From DAOTEJ01 sp035454085 (GTDB lineage: Bacteria > Pseudomonadota > Gammaproteobacteria > Burkholderiales > Burkholderiaceae_F): a stretch of 50,525 bases of DNA. The DNA is taken from assembly GCA_035454085.1 (NCBI GenBank), contig DAOTEJ010000010.1, positions 1-50,525 on the forward strand, given 5' to 3'. This document shows positions 9,747-18,721 of this stretch, in pieces; positions within the stretch are counted from its first letter, which is position 1, and the number at the start of each line of letters is the position of its first letter. Below the pieces are notes generated by a model that did no database searches, was not told where the DNA came from, and saw only the letters and a program-made list of their open reading frames with translations. The position numbers and the translations under genes are program-made.

Positions 9747-10994
9747 ATGGACCGCAGACAGTTCATGCAGGCAACGGGTGCCCTGGCGCTCAGCTCGGGC
9801 AGCCTTCAGGCCTTCGGGCAGGACAAGACGCCGATCAAGGTCGGCATCCTGCATTCGCTGTCGGGGACGATGGCCATCTCCGAGACGGCGCTGAAGGAGA
9901 CGGCGCTGATGACGATCGCCGACATCAACGCCAAGGGAGGTGTGATGGGGCGCCCGCTCGAGCCGGTGGTGGTCGATCCGGCCTCGAACTGGCCGCTGTT
10001 CGCCGAGAAGGCGCGACAGCTGATCACGCAGGACAAGGTGGCCGTGGTGTTCGGCTGCTGGACCTCGGTGTCGCGCAAGAGCGTGCTGCCGGTGTTCAAG
10101 GAACTTAACGGACTGCTGTTCTATCCCGTGCAGTACGAGGGCGAGGAACTCGAGCGCAACGTGTTCTACACGGGTGCCGCCCCGAACCAGCAGGCCATCC
10201 CCGCCACCGAATACCTGATGAGCAAGGAAGGCGGCGGCGCCAAGCGCTTCTTCCTGCTCGGCACCGACTACGTCTACCCGCGCACGACCAACAAGATCCT
10301 GCGCGCCTTCCTCAAGAGCAAGGGCGTGGCCGACAAGGACATCGAGGAGGTCTACACGCCCTTTGGCCACAGCGACTACCAGACCATCGTCGCCAACATC
10401 AAGAAGTTCTCCACTGGCGGCAAGACCTGCGTCATCTCGACCATCAACGGCGACTCCAACGTGCCGTTCTACAAGGAACTGGGCAACGCAGGTCTGTCGG
10501 CCAAGCAGGTTCCGGTGATGGCCTTCTCTGTGGGTGAGGAAGAACTGCGTGGCGTCGACGCCAAGCCGCTGGTCGGTCACCTGGCCTGCTGGAACTACTT
10601 CATGTCGCTGAAGAATCCGCAGAACGAGGCTTTCATCAAGAACTACAAGGCCTGGGCAGTGAAGCAGAAGCTGCCCAACGCCAGCACCGCGGTCACCAAC
10701 GATCCGATGGAGGCGACCTTCATCGGCATCCACATGTGGAAGCAGGCCGTCGAGAAGGCCAAGTCCATCGAGGTGGACAAGGTGATCCCGGCGGTCGCCG
10801 GCCAGACCTTCCCGGCCCCGAGCGGCTACACCGCGAAGATGGACGAGACCAACCATCACCTCTGGAAGCCCGTGTTCATCGGCGAGATCCGCGCCGACGG
10901 CCAGTTCAACGTCGTCTGGAAGAGCAAGGGGCTGGTGCGCGCCCAGCCCTGGAGCCCGTTCATCCCGGGCAACGAAGGCAAGCAGAAGATCTGA
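9747..10994 (+). CDS. urtA: Urea ABC transporter, periplasmic urea-binding protein
   Basis: A 415-residue binding protein of the branched-chain amino acid/urea class. The N-terminus MDRRQFMQATGALALSSG looks like a signal with an RR-containing n-region. The mature part begins at about residue 30 (PIKVGILHSLSGTMAISE). Diagnostic UrtA blocks include FGCWTSVSRKSVLPVF, LFYPVQYEGEE, NGDSNVPFYKE and DETNHHLWKP. The start is ATG 9747 after GGAGA. It is the first gene of the urt operon, behind a sigma-54 promoter, and is separated from urtB by a 12-bp-stem hairpin that may raise its relative yield. Confidence 0.97.
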   Translation: MDRRQFMQATGALALSSGSLQAFGQDKTPIKVGILHSLSGTMAISETALKETALMTIADINAKGGVMGRPLEPVVVDPASNWPLFAEKARQLITQDKVAVVFGCWTSVSRKSVLPVFKELNGLLFYPVQYEGEELERNVFYTGAAPNQQAIPATEYLMSKEGGGAKRFFLLGTDYVYPRTTNKILRAFLKSKGVADKDIEEVYTPFGHSDYQTIVANIKKFSTGGKTCVISTINGDSNVPFYKELGNAGLSAKQVPVMAFSVGEEELRGVDAKPLVGHLACWNYFMSLKNPQNEAFIKNYKAWAVKQKLPNASTAVTNDPMEATFIGIHMWKQAVEKAKSIEVDKVIPAVAGQTFPAPSGYTAKMDETNHHLWKPVFIGEIRADGQFNVVWKSKGLVRAQPWSPFIPGNEGKQKI

Positions 10995-11015
10995 TCCACC
11001 CACTGCCTGTCCACA

Positions 11016-11044
11016 CGCGTCCGGCGCAGCTCGCGCCGGACGCG
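11016..11044 (+). promoter_or_regulatory. Intercistronic stem-loop between urtA and urtB
   Basis: A perfect 12-bp inverted repeat CGCGTCCGGCGC / GCGCCGGACGCG with a 5-base AGCTC loop begins 21 bp after the urtA stop. No T tract follows, so it is more likely an mRNA-stabilising or attenuating structure than a full terminator. Such hairpins often follow genes for abundant binding proteins. Confidence 0.6.
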
Positions 11045-11070
11045 CTCGCCACGCCTTGCCCGGGAACTTC

Positions 11071-12672
11071 GTGAACCTGCTGCGCGCCCTGCTGCTTGCC
11101 GCTTGTCTGGCGCTGTCTGGCGCGGCCTGGGCGGCGCTCGACGCCAGCGCCGTGAGTGCGCTGGCCAGCGACGACTCCGATGAGCGCGTGGCTGCCATTT
11201 CGGCCCTGGCCGCCAGCGGCGAGCCGCGTGCCCGGCAGATCCTCAAGGCGCTATCCGAGGACGGCCTGTACACCACCAAGGACAAGACCGGCGCGATCCG
11301 CGTGGTGCTCGAGGAGTCGGGCACCTGGGTCGACGCCGCGAGCGGCGCTCCGATCGACTCAGCCAGCGAGCGCGACGCCATCAACACCAACAACCGCCTG
11401 CGCGGTGCGCTCGATGCCGCGCTCGCCGCCTTCGACCTGTCCTCGCCCGATGTGCCTACCCGGCTCGCGGCGGCCGAGGCGCTGCAAGGCGCCGACGACG
11501 CCGCGCTGCTGCCAGCGATCGAAGCCGCCCTGGCCCGTGAGTCCGACACGCGGGTGCGCGAGCGGCTGGCAAACGCGCGCGCCGCGCTCGGCCTGCGCGC
11601 ACCCGAGGCCGCGCAGCGCCTCGCCGCGGTGCGCGCCCTGTCCGACTCCGACAGCCCGCAGGTACGCCAGATGCTCAGCGAGCGGCTCGATCCAGCCAAC
11701 GAGTCCGACGCCGCGGTGCGCGCGGCCGCGCAGACCACGCTGGCCGAGATCGCCCAGCGCCTGCGCAAGTACGAACTGCTCAACAGCTTCTTCAGCGGCC
11801 TGAGCCTGGGCAGCATCCTGCTGCTCGCCGCCATCGGGCTGGCCATCACCTTCGGGCTGATGGGCGTGATCAACATGGCGCACGGCGAGTTTCTGATGAT
11901 CGGCGCCTACTGCACCTACGTGGTCCAGTCCCTTTTCCGCGCCCACGCGCCCGGCCTGCTCGAGTGGTATCCGGTCGCCGCGCTGCCGGTGGCCTTCCTG
12001 GTGACCGCCCTGCTGGGCGTACTGCTCGAGCGCAGCGTGATCCGCTGGTTCCACGGCCGGCCCCTCGACACCCTGCTGGCCACCTGGGGCGTCAGCCTGC
12101 TGCTCATCCAGGGTGCACGCTCGCTGTTCGGCGCGCAGAACGTCGAACTGGCCAATCCGTCCTGGATGGCTGGGGGCATCGAGCTCGCCGGTGGGCAGGT
12201 GCTGGCCTACAACCGCATTGCCATCATCGTCTTCGCCGCGGTGGTGGTGGCCCTGGTGTGGTGGCTGCTGGCACGCACGCGCATGGGCCTGTTCGTGCGC
12301 GCGGTGACGCAGAACCGGGCGATGGCCAGCGCCGCCGGCGTGCCCACCGATCGCGTGGACATGCTCACCTTCGGCCTGGGCTCGGGACTGGCGGGCCTCG
12401 CGGGCGTCGCGCTCTCGCAGATCGGCAACGTCGGGCCCGAGCTGGGCACGGGCTTCATCATCGACAGCTTCATGGTCGTGGTGCTGGGCGGCGTGGGCCA
12501 GATCGCCGGCACCGTGATCTCGGCCCTGGGGCTGGGAGCGCTGGCCAAGCTGATCGAACCCGCGGCGGGGCCGGTGCTGGCCAAGATCGCGCTGCTCTTG
12601 CTGGTGATCCTGGTGATCCAGAAGCGCCCGCAGGGTCTGTTCGCGGTCAAGGGCCGGAGCGCCGACGCATGA
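11071..12672 (+). CDS. urtB: Urea ABC transporter permease UrtB
   Basis: A 533-residue permease. Residues 1-21 form a signal-like segment (LLRALLLAACLALSGAAWA). About 25-230 is an alanine-rich helical-repeat (HEAT-like) periplasmic domain, typical of UrtB and absent from LivH. From about 235 on come eight or so membrane helices with the LivH-type stretch GLMGVINMAHGEFLMIGAY. GTG 11071 is chosen because the signal segment begins there; TTG 11056 is the alternative. The stop overlaps urtC (ATGA). Confidence 0.95.
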   Translation: MNLLRALLLAACLALSGAAWAALDASAVSALASDDSDERVAAISALAASGEPRARQILKALSEDGLYTTKDKTGAIRVVLEESGTWVDAASGAPIDSASERDAINTNNRLRGALDAALAAFDLSSPDVPTRLAAAEALQGADDAALLPAIEAALARESDTRVRERLANARAALGLRAPEAAQRLAAVRALSDSDSPQVRQMLSERLDPANESDAAVRAAAQTTLAEIAQRLRKYELLNSFFSGLSLGSILLLAAIGLAITFGLMGVINMAHGEFLMIGAYCTYVVQSLFRAHAPGLLEWYPVAALPVAFLVTALLGVLLERSVIRWFHGRPLDTLLATWGVSLLLIQGARSLFGAQNVELANPSWMAGGIELAGGQVLAYNRIAIIVFAAVVVALVWWLLARTRMGLFVRAVTQNRAMASAAGVPTDRVDMLTFGLGSGLAGLAGVALSQIGNVGPELGTGFIIDSFMVVVLGGVGQIAGTVISALGLGALAKLIEPAAGPVLAKIALLLLVILVIQKRPQGLFAVKGRSADA

Positions 12673-13841
12673 TCAGCCTGCGCCTGGCCAGCCTGATGAG
12701 CCCGCGCCAGTGGCTGCTGCTGGCGGCCCTCACGGCACTGATCATGGTCGCGCTGCCGATTGCCCACCTGGCCTTGCCGGAGTCGCATCCGCTGCACGTC
12801 TCGGCCTACACCATCACGGTGCTGGGCAAGTTCATGTGCTACGCGATCGTGGCCCTGGGCATGGACCTGATCTGGGGCTACGCCGGCATCCTGTCGCTCG
12901 GCCAGGGCCTGTTCTTCGCGCTCGGCGGCTACGCCATGGGGATGTACCTGATGCGCTCGATCGGACGTGACGGCGTCTACCAGAGCGATCTGCCCGACTT
13001 CATGGTGTTCCTCAACTGGAAGGAGCTGCCCTGGTACTGGACCGGCAGCGATCAGTTCTGGTGGGCTGCGCTGCTGGTGGTGCTGGTGCCCGGCCTGCTC
13101 GCCCTGGTGTTCGGCTGGTTCGCCTTCCGCTCGCGCATCAAGGGCGTGTACTTCTCGATCATCACCCAGGCGGTGACCTACGCCGCCATGCTGCTTTTCT
13201 TCCGCAACGACACCGGCTTCGGCGGCAACAACGGCTTCACCGACTTCAAGCGCATCCTGGGCTTTCCGATCGCCGCCCCCGAGACGCGCGTGGCGCTGTA
13301 CGTGATCACCGCGCTGACGCTGCTGCTCGCCTTCCTTGCCTGCCGCTTCGTGGTCACCTCGCGCCTCGGGCGGGTGCTCACCGCGGTGCGCGATGCCGAG
13401 TCGCGCCTCATGTTCATCGGCTACAACCCCCTGCGCTACAAGCTGTTCGTGTGGGTGTTCGCGGCCGTGCTCTCGGGCATCGCCGGCGCGCTCTACGTGC
13501 CGCAGGTGGGCATCATCAACCCCGGCGAGATGAGCCCGGCCAACTCGATCGAGATCGCCATCTGGGTGGCGGTGGGCGGGCGCGGCACCCTGGCGGGCGC
13601 GGTGCTCGGCGCCTTCGCGGTCAACGGCGCCAAGAGCTGGTTCACGGTCGCCTTCCCGGAGTACTGGCTCTTCGTCCTGGGCCTGATGTTCATCCTGGTG
13701 CCGCTGTTGCTGCCGCGCGGGCTGGTGGGCCTGCTGCGCGGGCGAGCCGCACCGGATCAGGCCAAACCAGCGGATCCGGCGAAGCGGGCGGAACCGGCCG
13801 TCCCGGTGGCGCCCGCGGCCAGCGCGCAGGAGCGGGCATGA
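12669..13841 (+). CDS. urtC: Urea ABC transporter permease UrtC
   Basis: A 390-residue LivM-like inner-membrane permease with about ten hydrophobic segments. It contains LGMDLIWGYAGILSLGQG and the urea-type stretch RNDTGFGGNNGFTDFK. The EAA-like cytoplasmic loop (VLTAVRDAESRLMFIGYN) contacts the ATPases. The last 30 residues are an Ala/Pro-rich charged tail. ATG 12669 overlaps the urtB stop and its own stop overlaps urtD, both as ATGA, indicating coupled translation. Confidence 0.96.
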   Translation: MISLRLASLMSPRQWLLLAALTALIMVALPIAHLALPESHPLHVSAYTITVLGKFMCYAIVALGMDLIWGYAGILSLGQGLFFALGGYAMGMYLMRSIGRDGVYQSDLPDFMVFLNWKELPWYWTGSDQFWWAALLVVLVPGLLALVFGWFAFRSRIKGVYFSIITQAVTYAAMLLFFRNDTGFGGNNGFTDFKRILGFPIAAPETRVALYVITALTLLLAFLACRFVVTSRLGRVLTAVRDAESRLMFIGYNPLRYKLFVWVFAAVLSGIAGALYVPQVGIINPGEMSPANSIEIAIWVAVGGRGTLAGAVLGAFAVNGAKSWFTVAFPEYWLFVLGLMFILVPLLLPRGLVGLLRGRAAPDQAKPADPAKRAEPAVPVAPAASAQERA

Positions 13842-14698
13842 GCGTGGCCGCTCCTGCCCCAGTGACGCACGCGGCCAGCGGGCCGGGCGAGTCGGCCTAC
13901 GGCCACCTGGCCGATCCCAACCGGGTCGACACGTCCCACGGCCCGATCCTCTATCTCGACGACATCACGGTGAGCTTCGACGGCTTTCGGGCGCTCAACA
14001 AGCTTTCGCTCACCATCGAGCGCGGCGAGCTGCGCTGCGTGATCGGCCCCAACGGCGCGGGCAAGACGACCATGATGGACGTGATCACCGGCAAGACGCG
14101 CCCGGCATCCGGGACCGCTTTCTTCGGCCAGACCTTCGATCTGACCCGCCTGCCCGAGACGCGCATTGCTGAGCTCGGCATCGGCCGCAAGTTCCAGAAG
14201 CCCACGGTATTCGAGAACCACACCGTGTTCGAGAACCTGGAGCTCGCGCTGGCCGATCCCGCGGGCGCCCGGCCCTCGCGGGCCAAGGGGCTGTGGGCCA
14301 ACCTCTTCGCGCACCTGACCGAGGCGCAGCGCGCGCTGATCGACGACACGCTGGCCCGCATCCGCCTCAATGGCTCGGAGCATCGGCTGGCGGGCCTGCT
14401 GTCGCATGGCCAGAAGCAGTGGCTCGAGATCGGCATGCTGCTGGTGCAGGAACCCGCGCTGGTGCTGCTCGACGAGCCGGTGGCGGGCATGACCGACGCC
14501 GAGACCGAACGCACCGCGGAACTCATCCTGGAGCTCGAAGGCAGCCACTCGATCATGGTGGTCGAGCACGACATGGACTTCGTGGCGCGCATCGCCCGCA
14601 AGGTGACCGTGCTGCACGAAGGCAGCGTGCTGGCCGAAGGCAGCCTCACCGAGGTTCAGGCCGACGAACGCGTGATCGAGGTCTATCTTGGCCGCTGA
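13838..14698 (+). CDS. urtD: Urea ABC transporter ATP-binding protein UrtD
   Basis: A 286-residue ABC ATPase with an unstructured N-terminal extension of about 40 residues before the nucleotide-binding domain. Walker A is GPNGAGKTT, the signature is LSHGQKQWLEIG (the LSHGQ form usual in UrtD/LivG), Walker B is ALVLLDEPVAG, and the switch His lies in VVEHDMDF. ATG 13838 overlaps the urtC stop. It works with UrtE to drive urea import. Confidence 0.96.
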   Translation: MSVAAPAPVTHAASGPGESAYGHLADPNRVDTSHGPILYLDDITVSFDGFRALNKLSLTIERGELRCVIGPNGAGKTTMMDVITGKTRPASGTAFFGQTFDLTRLPETRIAELGIGRKFQKPTVFENHTVFENLELALADPAGARPSRAKGLWANLFAHLTEAQRALIDDTLARIRLNGSEHRLAGLLSHGQKQWLEIGMLLVQEPALVLLDEPVAGMTDAETERTAELILELEGSHSIMVVEHDMDFVARIARKVTVLHEGSVLAEGSLTEVQADERVIEVYLGR

Positions 14699-14708
14699 GT
14701 CCTCGCCC

Positions 14709-15407
14709 ATGCTGCAAGTCAGCGGCCTGCAGCAGTACTACGGCGGCAGCCACATCCTGCGCGACGTGAACCTGGCTGTGCCGGCCGCCGCGGTGACGGT
14801 GCTGCTGGGACGCAACGGGGTGGGCAAGACCACGCTGTTGCGCACGCTGATGGGGCTGGTGCCGGCGCGCAGCGGCACGGTGAGCTTCGCGGGGACCGAC
14901 ATCACCCACACCGCGCCGCACCGGCGCGCGGCCCTGGGCATAGGCTACGTGCCGCAGGGACGCGAGATCTTCAACCGCCTGACGGTCGAGGAGAACCTGA
15001 TGGTGGGCATGGCGCCCCTGCCCGCGGGCCGCGCCCGGCGCCTTCCGGAGCACGTGCTCGAGACCTTCCCCGTGCTCAAGCAGATGCTGCGCCGGCGCGG
15101 CGGCGATCTGTCGGGCGGGCAGCAGCAGCAGCTGGCCATCGGCCGCGCGCTCGCCGCCGGCCCCAAGCTCCTCATCCTCGACGAGCCCACCGAAGGCATC
15201 CAGCCCTCGATCATCAAGGAGATCGGCGCGGTCATTCGCCGACTGGCGCGCGAGCAGGGTCTGGCGGTGCTCCTGGTCGAGCAGTACTACGACTTTGCCG
15301 AAGGGCTCGCCGACACCTGGGCCGTGATGTCGCGCGGACAGATCACCCATGCGGGCGCGGGCGCCGACATGAAGGATCTCGAGGTTCGCGAGCTGATCGC
15401 GATCTGA
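14709..15407 (+). CDS. urtE: Urea ABC transporter ATP-binding protein UrtE
   Basis: A 232-residue LivF-like ATPase. Walker A is GRNGVGKTT, the signature is LSGGQQQQLAIG, Walker B is LLILDEPTEG, and VLLVEQYYDFA holds the H-loop equivalent region. The UrtE hallmark LQQYYGGSHIL is at the N-terminus. ATG 14709 gives the usual start; a TTG at 14688 within urtD would add seven residues. No urease or amidohydrolase gene follows, so urea breakdown must be encoded elsewhere. Confidence 0.96.
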   Translation: MLQVSGLQQYYGGSHILRDVNLAVPAAAVTVLLGRNGVGKTTLLRTLMGLVPARSGTVSFAGTDITHTAPHRRAALGIGYVPQGREIFNRLTVEENLMVGMAPLPAGRARRLPEHVLETFPVLKQMLRRRGGDLSGGQQQQLAIGRALAAGPKLLILDEPTEGIQPSIIKEIGAVIRRLAREQGLAVLLVEQYYDFAEGLADTWAVMSRGQITHAGAGADMKDLEVRELIAI

Positions 15408-15562
15408 AGCTCCGACCCGCGAGGCCAGCGGTCGCCAGAGCGAGCACTGGCGCGGGCAGATCTCGATGCGCTCGAGCGGCCCGACACGCCTGACGCGGGT
15501 GCGCAGTTAGGCGCTCGCTGCCAGCGCGTTTAGGGGCCTGGGCCATTGATAAACTGGCCGGC

Positions 15563-16126
15563 ATGTTCAGCACGCCCGCCCGCTACTGCTCTGCCTGCGG
15601 CCACTCGTTGGCGCGGCGCGTGCCCACCGGCGACAACCGCGAGCGCGACTGCTGCGACGCCTGCGGCACCGTGCACTACGTCAACCCGCGCCCGGTGGTC
15701 GGCACTGTGCCGGTGTGGGGCGAGCAGGTTCTGCTGTGCCGGCGCGCGATCGAGCCGCGCCTGGGCAAGTGGACGCTGCCGGCCGGCTTCATGGAGGTGG
15801 GCGAGACCACCGCCGACGGTGCCCTGCGCGAGACGCTCGAGGAGGCGGGAGCGCGCATCTCGCTCGGGCCGCTGTTCACCATGATCGACGTGCCGCACGT
15901 CGAGCAGGTGCACATCTTCTACCGCGCCGACCTGCTCGATCTCGCGTTCGCACCGGGCGAGGAGTCGCTCGAGACCCGGCTCTTCGCCGAGCACGAGATC
16001 CCCTGGGACGAGATCGCGTTCCGCACGGTGGCCACCACGCTGCGCCTGTTCTTCGCCGATCGCGCGCGCGGCGCCTTCGGCACGCACACGCCCGCAATCA
16101 CCCTGCCCCCCCACCACGACGCATGA
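15563..16126 (+). CDS. NUDIX hydrolase with N-terminal zinc ribbon
   Basis: A 187-residue protein. Residues 9-35 carry a CSAC/CDAC zinc ribbon, followed by the NUDIX fold with a complete Nudix box, GFMEVGETTADGALRETLEEAG, whose REtxEE glutamates bind Mg2+. The layout resembles NudC-like or NUDIX_4-type pyrophosphatases, though NudC itself is longer. Substrate (NADH, ADP-ribose or a nucleotide sugar) cannot be told from sequence. The start is ATG 15563 and its stop overlaps aat as ATGA. The 155 bp upstream after urtE holds no clear terminator. Confidence 0.88.
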   Translation: MFSTPARYCSACGHSLARRVPTGDNRERDCCDACGTVHYVNPRPVVGTVPVWGEQVLLCRRAIEPRLGKWTLPAGFMEVGETTADGALRETLEEAGARISLGPLFTMIDVPHVEQVHIFYRADLLDLAFAPGEESLETRLFAEHEIPWDEIAFRTVATTLRLFFADRARGAFGTHTPAITLPPHHDA

Positions 16127-16845
16127 TTCCCTGGCTGCGCGAGGGCGAGGACTTCCCTGCGGTGCGCAGCGCGCTGCGCCGACCCAACGGCCTGCTCGCC
16201 GCCAGCGCCGAGATCACACCCGCCCGCCTGGTCGCAGCCTATGCGCAGGGTGTCTTTCCCTGGTACGCGCAGGGCGAGCCCGTGCTGTGGTGGAGCCCCG
16301 ACCCACGCATGGTGCTGTACGTCGATGAGTTCCGCGTCAGCCGCTCGCTGCGCAAGACCCTGGCGCAGGTGGCCGCGAGCCCGAGCATCGAACTCTGGCT
16401 CGACCGCGATTTCGCGGCGGTGATGCGCGCCTGCGCCCAACCGCGCCCCGGCCAGCCCGGCACCTGGATCACCGACGAGATCCTCGCCGCCTACAGCGCG
16501 CTGCACCGCGCGGGGCTCGCGCATTCGGTCGAAACCTGGATCGATGGCGAGCTCGCGGGCGGCCTCTACGGCGTGGCCCTGGGGCGCATGTTCTACGGCG
16601 AGTCGATGTTCGCGCGCACCCGCGACGCATCGAAGATCGCGCTCGCCACCCTGGTGGGCGTGCTCAGGCACGAGGGGGTGTCGGTGATAGACTGCCAGCA
16701 GGACACGGCACACTTGGCATCGCTCGGTGCGCGCGCGATCCCCCGCGCCGCCTTTTGCGCGCATCTCGAGGCCGCCGTGCCCTTGCCCGCGCCCGACTGG
16801 AAGGCTTACGCAGCCCACCCGCTGAACCACTGGCTGAAGACCTGA
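16123..16845 (+). CDS. aat: Leucyl/phenylalanyl-tRNA--protein transferase
   Basis: Adds Leu or Phe from aminoacyl-tRNA to proteins with N-terminal Lys or Arg, marking them for ClpS/ClpAP. The 240-residue product has the hallmark blocks AAYAQGVFPWY, WWSPDPRMVL, LAGGLYGVALGRMFYGESMF, and VIDCQQDTAHLASLGARAIPR. It starts at ATG 16123 overlapping the NUDIX stop, and is followed 7 bp later by bpt, so the two N-end-rule transferases are one unit. Confidence 0.97.
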   Translation: MIPWLREGEDFPAVRSALRRPNGLLAASAEITPARLVAAYAQGVFPWYAQGEPVLWWSPDPRMVLYVDEFRVSRSLRKTLAQVAASPSIELWLDRDFAAVMRACAQPRPGQPGTWITDEILAAYSALHRAGLAHSVETWIDGELAGGLYGVALGRMFYGESMFARTRDASKIALATLVGVLRHEGVSVIDCQQDTAHLASLGARAIPRAAFCAHLEAAVPLPAPDWKAYAAHPLNHWLKT

Positions 16846-16852
16846 CGAGACC

Positions 16853-17617
16853 TTGGCCAACCTCAAGGAACTGCCCTTCTCGGCGCTGCAGTTCTACGCG
16901 ACGGCGCCCTACCCCTGCAGTTACCTGGAGGGCCGGCAGGCGCGCTCACAGGTGGCCACGCCCGCGCACCTGATCAACGCCGATGTCTACAGCGAACTGG
17001 TGCGCATGGGCTTCCGGCGCAGCGGGATCTTCACCTACCGGCCCCATTGCGACGGTTGCCGCGCCTGCATCCCGGTGCGGGTGCGCGCGCTGGAGTTCGT
17101 TGCCAACCGCAGCCAGCGCCGCGCCCAGCGCCGCCACGAGGCGCTCGTCACCCGCGTCGCGGCGCTCGCCTTCGACGCCGAGCACTACGCGCTGTATCTG
17201 CGCTATCAGGCGCACCGCCACAGCGGCGGCGGCATGGACAACGACAGCCGCGAGCAGTACACGCAGTTCCTGCTGCAGTCGAAGGTGAACACGCGGCTCG
17301 TCGAGTTCCGCGAGCCGCCCTCGCCCGAGGGTCGGCTGGGCACGCTGCGCATGGTGTCGATCATCGACGTGCTGGCCGACGGCCTGTCCTCGGTCTACAC
17401 CTTCTTCGACCCCGATACACCCGGCGCCTGCTACGGCACCTACAACGTCCTGTGGCAGATCGGCCAGTGCCGGGGGCTGGGCCTGGCCCACCTCTACCTC
17501 GGTTACTGGATCGAGGCGAGCGGCAAGATGGCCTACAAGTCGCGCTTCCGCCCGCTCGAGGTCCTGCGCCAGGGCCGCTGGCAGCGGCTCGCCGAGCCCG
17601 GGATCCCGACCCCCTGA
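16853..17617 (+). CDS. bpt: Aspartate/glutamate leucyltransferase
   Basis: Transfers Leu from Leu-tRNA to N-terminal Asp or Glu; homologous to eukaryotic ATE1. The 254 residues include the N-terminal CSYLEGRQARSQVATP and HCDGCRACIPVRV cysteine motifs, then HRHSGGGMDNDS and YWIEASGKMAYKSRFRPLE at the C-terminal end. The only start giving the family N-terminus (ANLKELPFSALQFYATAPYPC) is TTG 16853. Confidence 0.95.
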   Translation: MANLKELPFSALQFYATAPYPCSYLEGRQARSQVATPAHLINADVYSELVRMGFRRSGIFTYRPHCDGCRACIPVRVRALEFVANRSQRRAQRRHEALVTRVAALAFDAEHYALYLRYQAHRHSGGGMDNDSREQYTQFLLQSKVNTRLVEFREPPSPEGRLGTLRMVSIIDVLADGLSSVYTFFDPDTPGACYGTYNVLWQIGQCRGLGLAHLYLGYWIEASGKMAYKSRFRPLEVLRQGRWQRLAEPGIPTP

Positions 17618-17636
17618 ACCGCTTTCCCTTCCCGCC

Positions 17637-18701
17637 ATGCTCTACCAACTCGCCCGCCGCGCGCTCTTCTCGCTCGACCCTGAAACCGCCCACGACCTGA
17701 CGCTGGCCAACATCGGCTGGGCCGCGCGCTGCGGCCTGACGCGCCTGGTGGCGCGCGCCGTGCCTGAGGATCCGGTCGAGCTGATGGGCCTGCGCTTTCG
17801 CAACGCGGTGGGCCTGGCCGCCGGCATGGACAAGGAAGGGGCGCACCTTGCCGCGCTGGGGGCGCTGGGCTTCGGCCACATCGAGGCCGGCACCGTCACG
17901 CCCCTGCCGCAGCCGGGCAACCCCAAGCCGCGCGTGTTCCGCATCATCCCCGCCCAGGCGGTGGTCAACCGCATGGGCTTCAACAACGCGGGCGTGGACC
18001 AGTTCGTCCGCAACGTGGCTGGGGGCGCGGCCTACCGTGCCGCCGGCGGCATCGTCGGCCTGAACATCGGCAAGAACGCCGCCACGCCCATCGAGGATGC
18101 GCTCTCGGACTACCGCATCGGTCTGGCCAAGGTGTACACGCACGCCGACTACGTGGCGGTGAACATCTCCTCGCCCAACACCAAGAACCTGCGCGCCCTG
18201 CAGGGCGAGAAGCAACTCGAGGCCCTGCTCGCCGGCCTGGCCGACCAGCGCAAGCGCCTCGAGGACGAGCACGGCCGCCGCGTGCCGATCGCCGTGAAGA
18301 TCGCGCCCGACCTCGCCGACGACGAAGTCCGCCGCGCCGCGGATGCCCTGGTGCGCCACGGACTGGACGCGATCATCGCCACCAACACGACGCTGTCGCG
18401 CGCAGCGGTGCAGGGGCTGCCGAACGCCGACGAAGCGGGCGGGCTGTCGGGCAGGCCGCTCACCGCGCGCTCGACCGAGGTGGTGGCCCTGCTCGCCCGT
18501 CACCTGAAAGGCCACCTGCCCATCATCGGCGTGGGGGGCATCATGAGCGGCGAGGACGCGGTGGCCAAGATGCAGGCCGGCGCATCGCTGGTGCAGCTCT
18601 ACACCGGCTTCATCTACAGCGGACCGGACCTCGTGGGCGAGTGTGTGGCGGCCATCGCGGCCTGGCGCGCGCGTCAGCGCCCACGGCGCCGCGCGGCCTG
18701 A
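17637..18701 (+). CDS. pyrD: Dihydroorotate dehydrogenase (quinone), class 2
   Basis: Oxidises dihydroorotate to orotate in pyrimidine synthesis, passing electrons from FMN to the quinone pool at the inner membrane. The 354-residue protein has the class-2 N-terminal amphipathic helices (residues 1-40), GLAAGMDKEG, NRMGFNNAG, the catalytic-Ser loop NISSPNTKNLR, PIAVKIAPDL, ATNTTLSR and the phosphate-binding GVGGIMSGEDA. ATG 17637 follows bpt by 19 bp. The last residues are Arg-rich. Confidence 0.97.
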   Translation: MLYQLARRALFSLDPETAHDLTLANIGWAARCGLTRLVARAVPEDPVELMGLRFRNAVGLAAGMDKEGAHLAALGALGFGHIEAGTVTPLPQPGNPKPRVFRIIPAQAVVNRMGFNNAGVDQFVRNVAGGAAYRAAGGIVGLNIGKNAATPIEDALSDYRIGLAKVYTHADYVAVNISSPNTKNLRALQGEKQLEALLAGLADQRKRLEDEHGRRVPIAVKIAPDLADDEVRRAADALVRHGLDAIIATNTTLSRAAVQGLPNADEAGGLSGRPLTARSTEVVALLARHLKGHLPIIGVGGIMSGEDAVAKMQAGASLVQLYTGFIYSGPDLVGECVAAIAAWRARQRPRRRAA

Positions 18702-18721
18702 GCGACCGCGCCCCTAAGCGC

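Noticed and set aside
15408..15562. Terminator or promoter between urtE and the NUDIX gene
   Set aside because: Some short inverted repeats exist but none has a good stem with a T tract, and no convincing -35/-10 pair was found.
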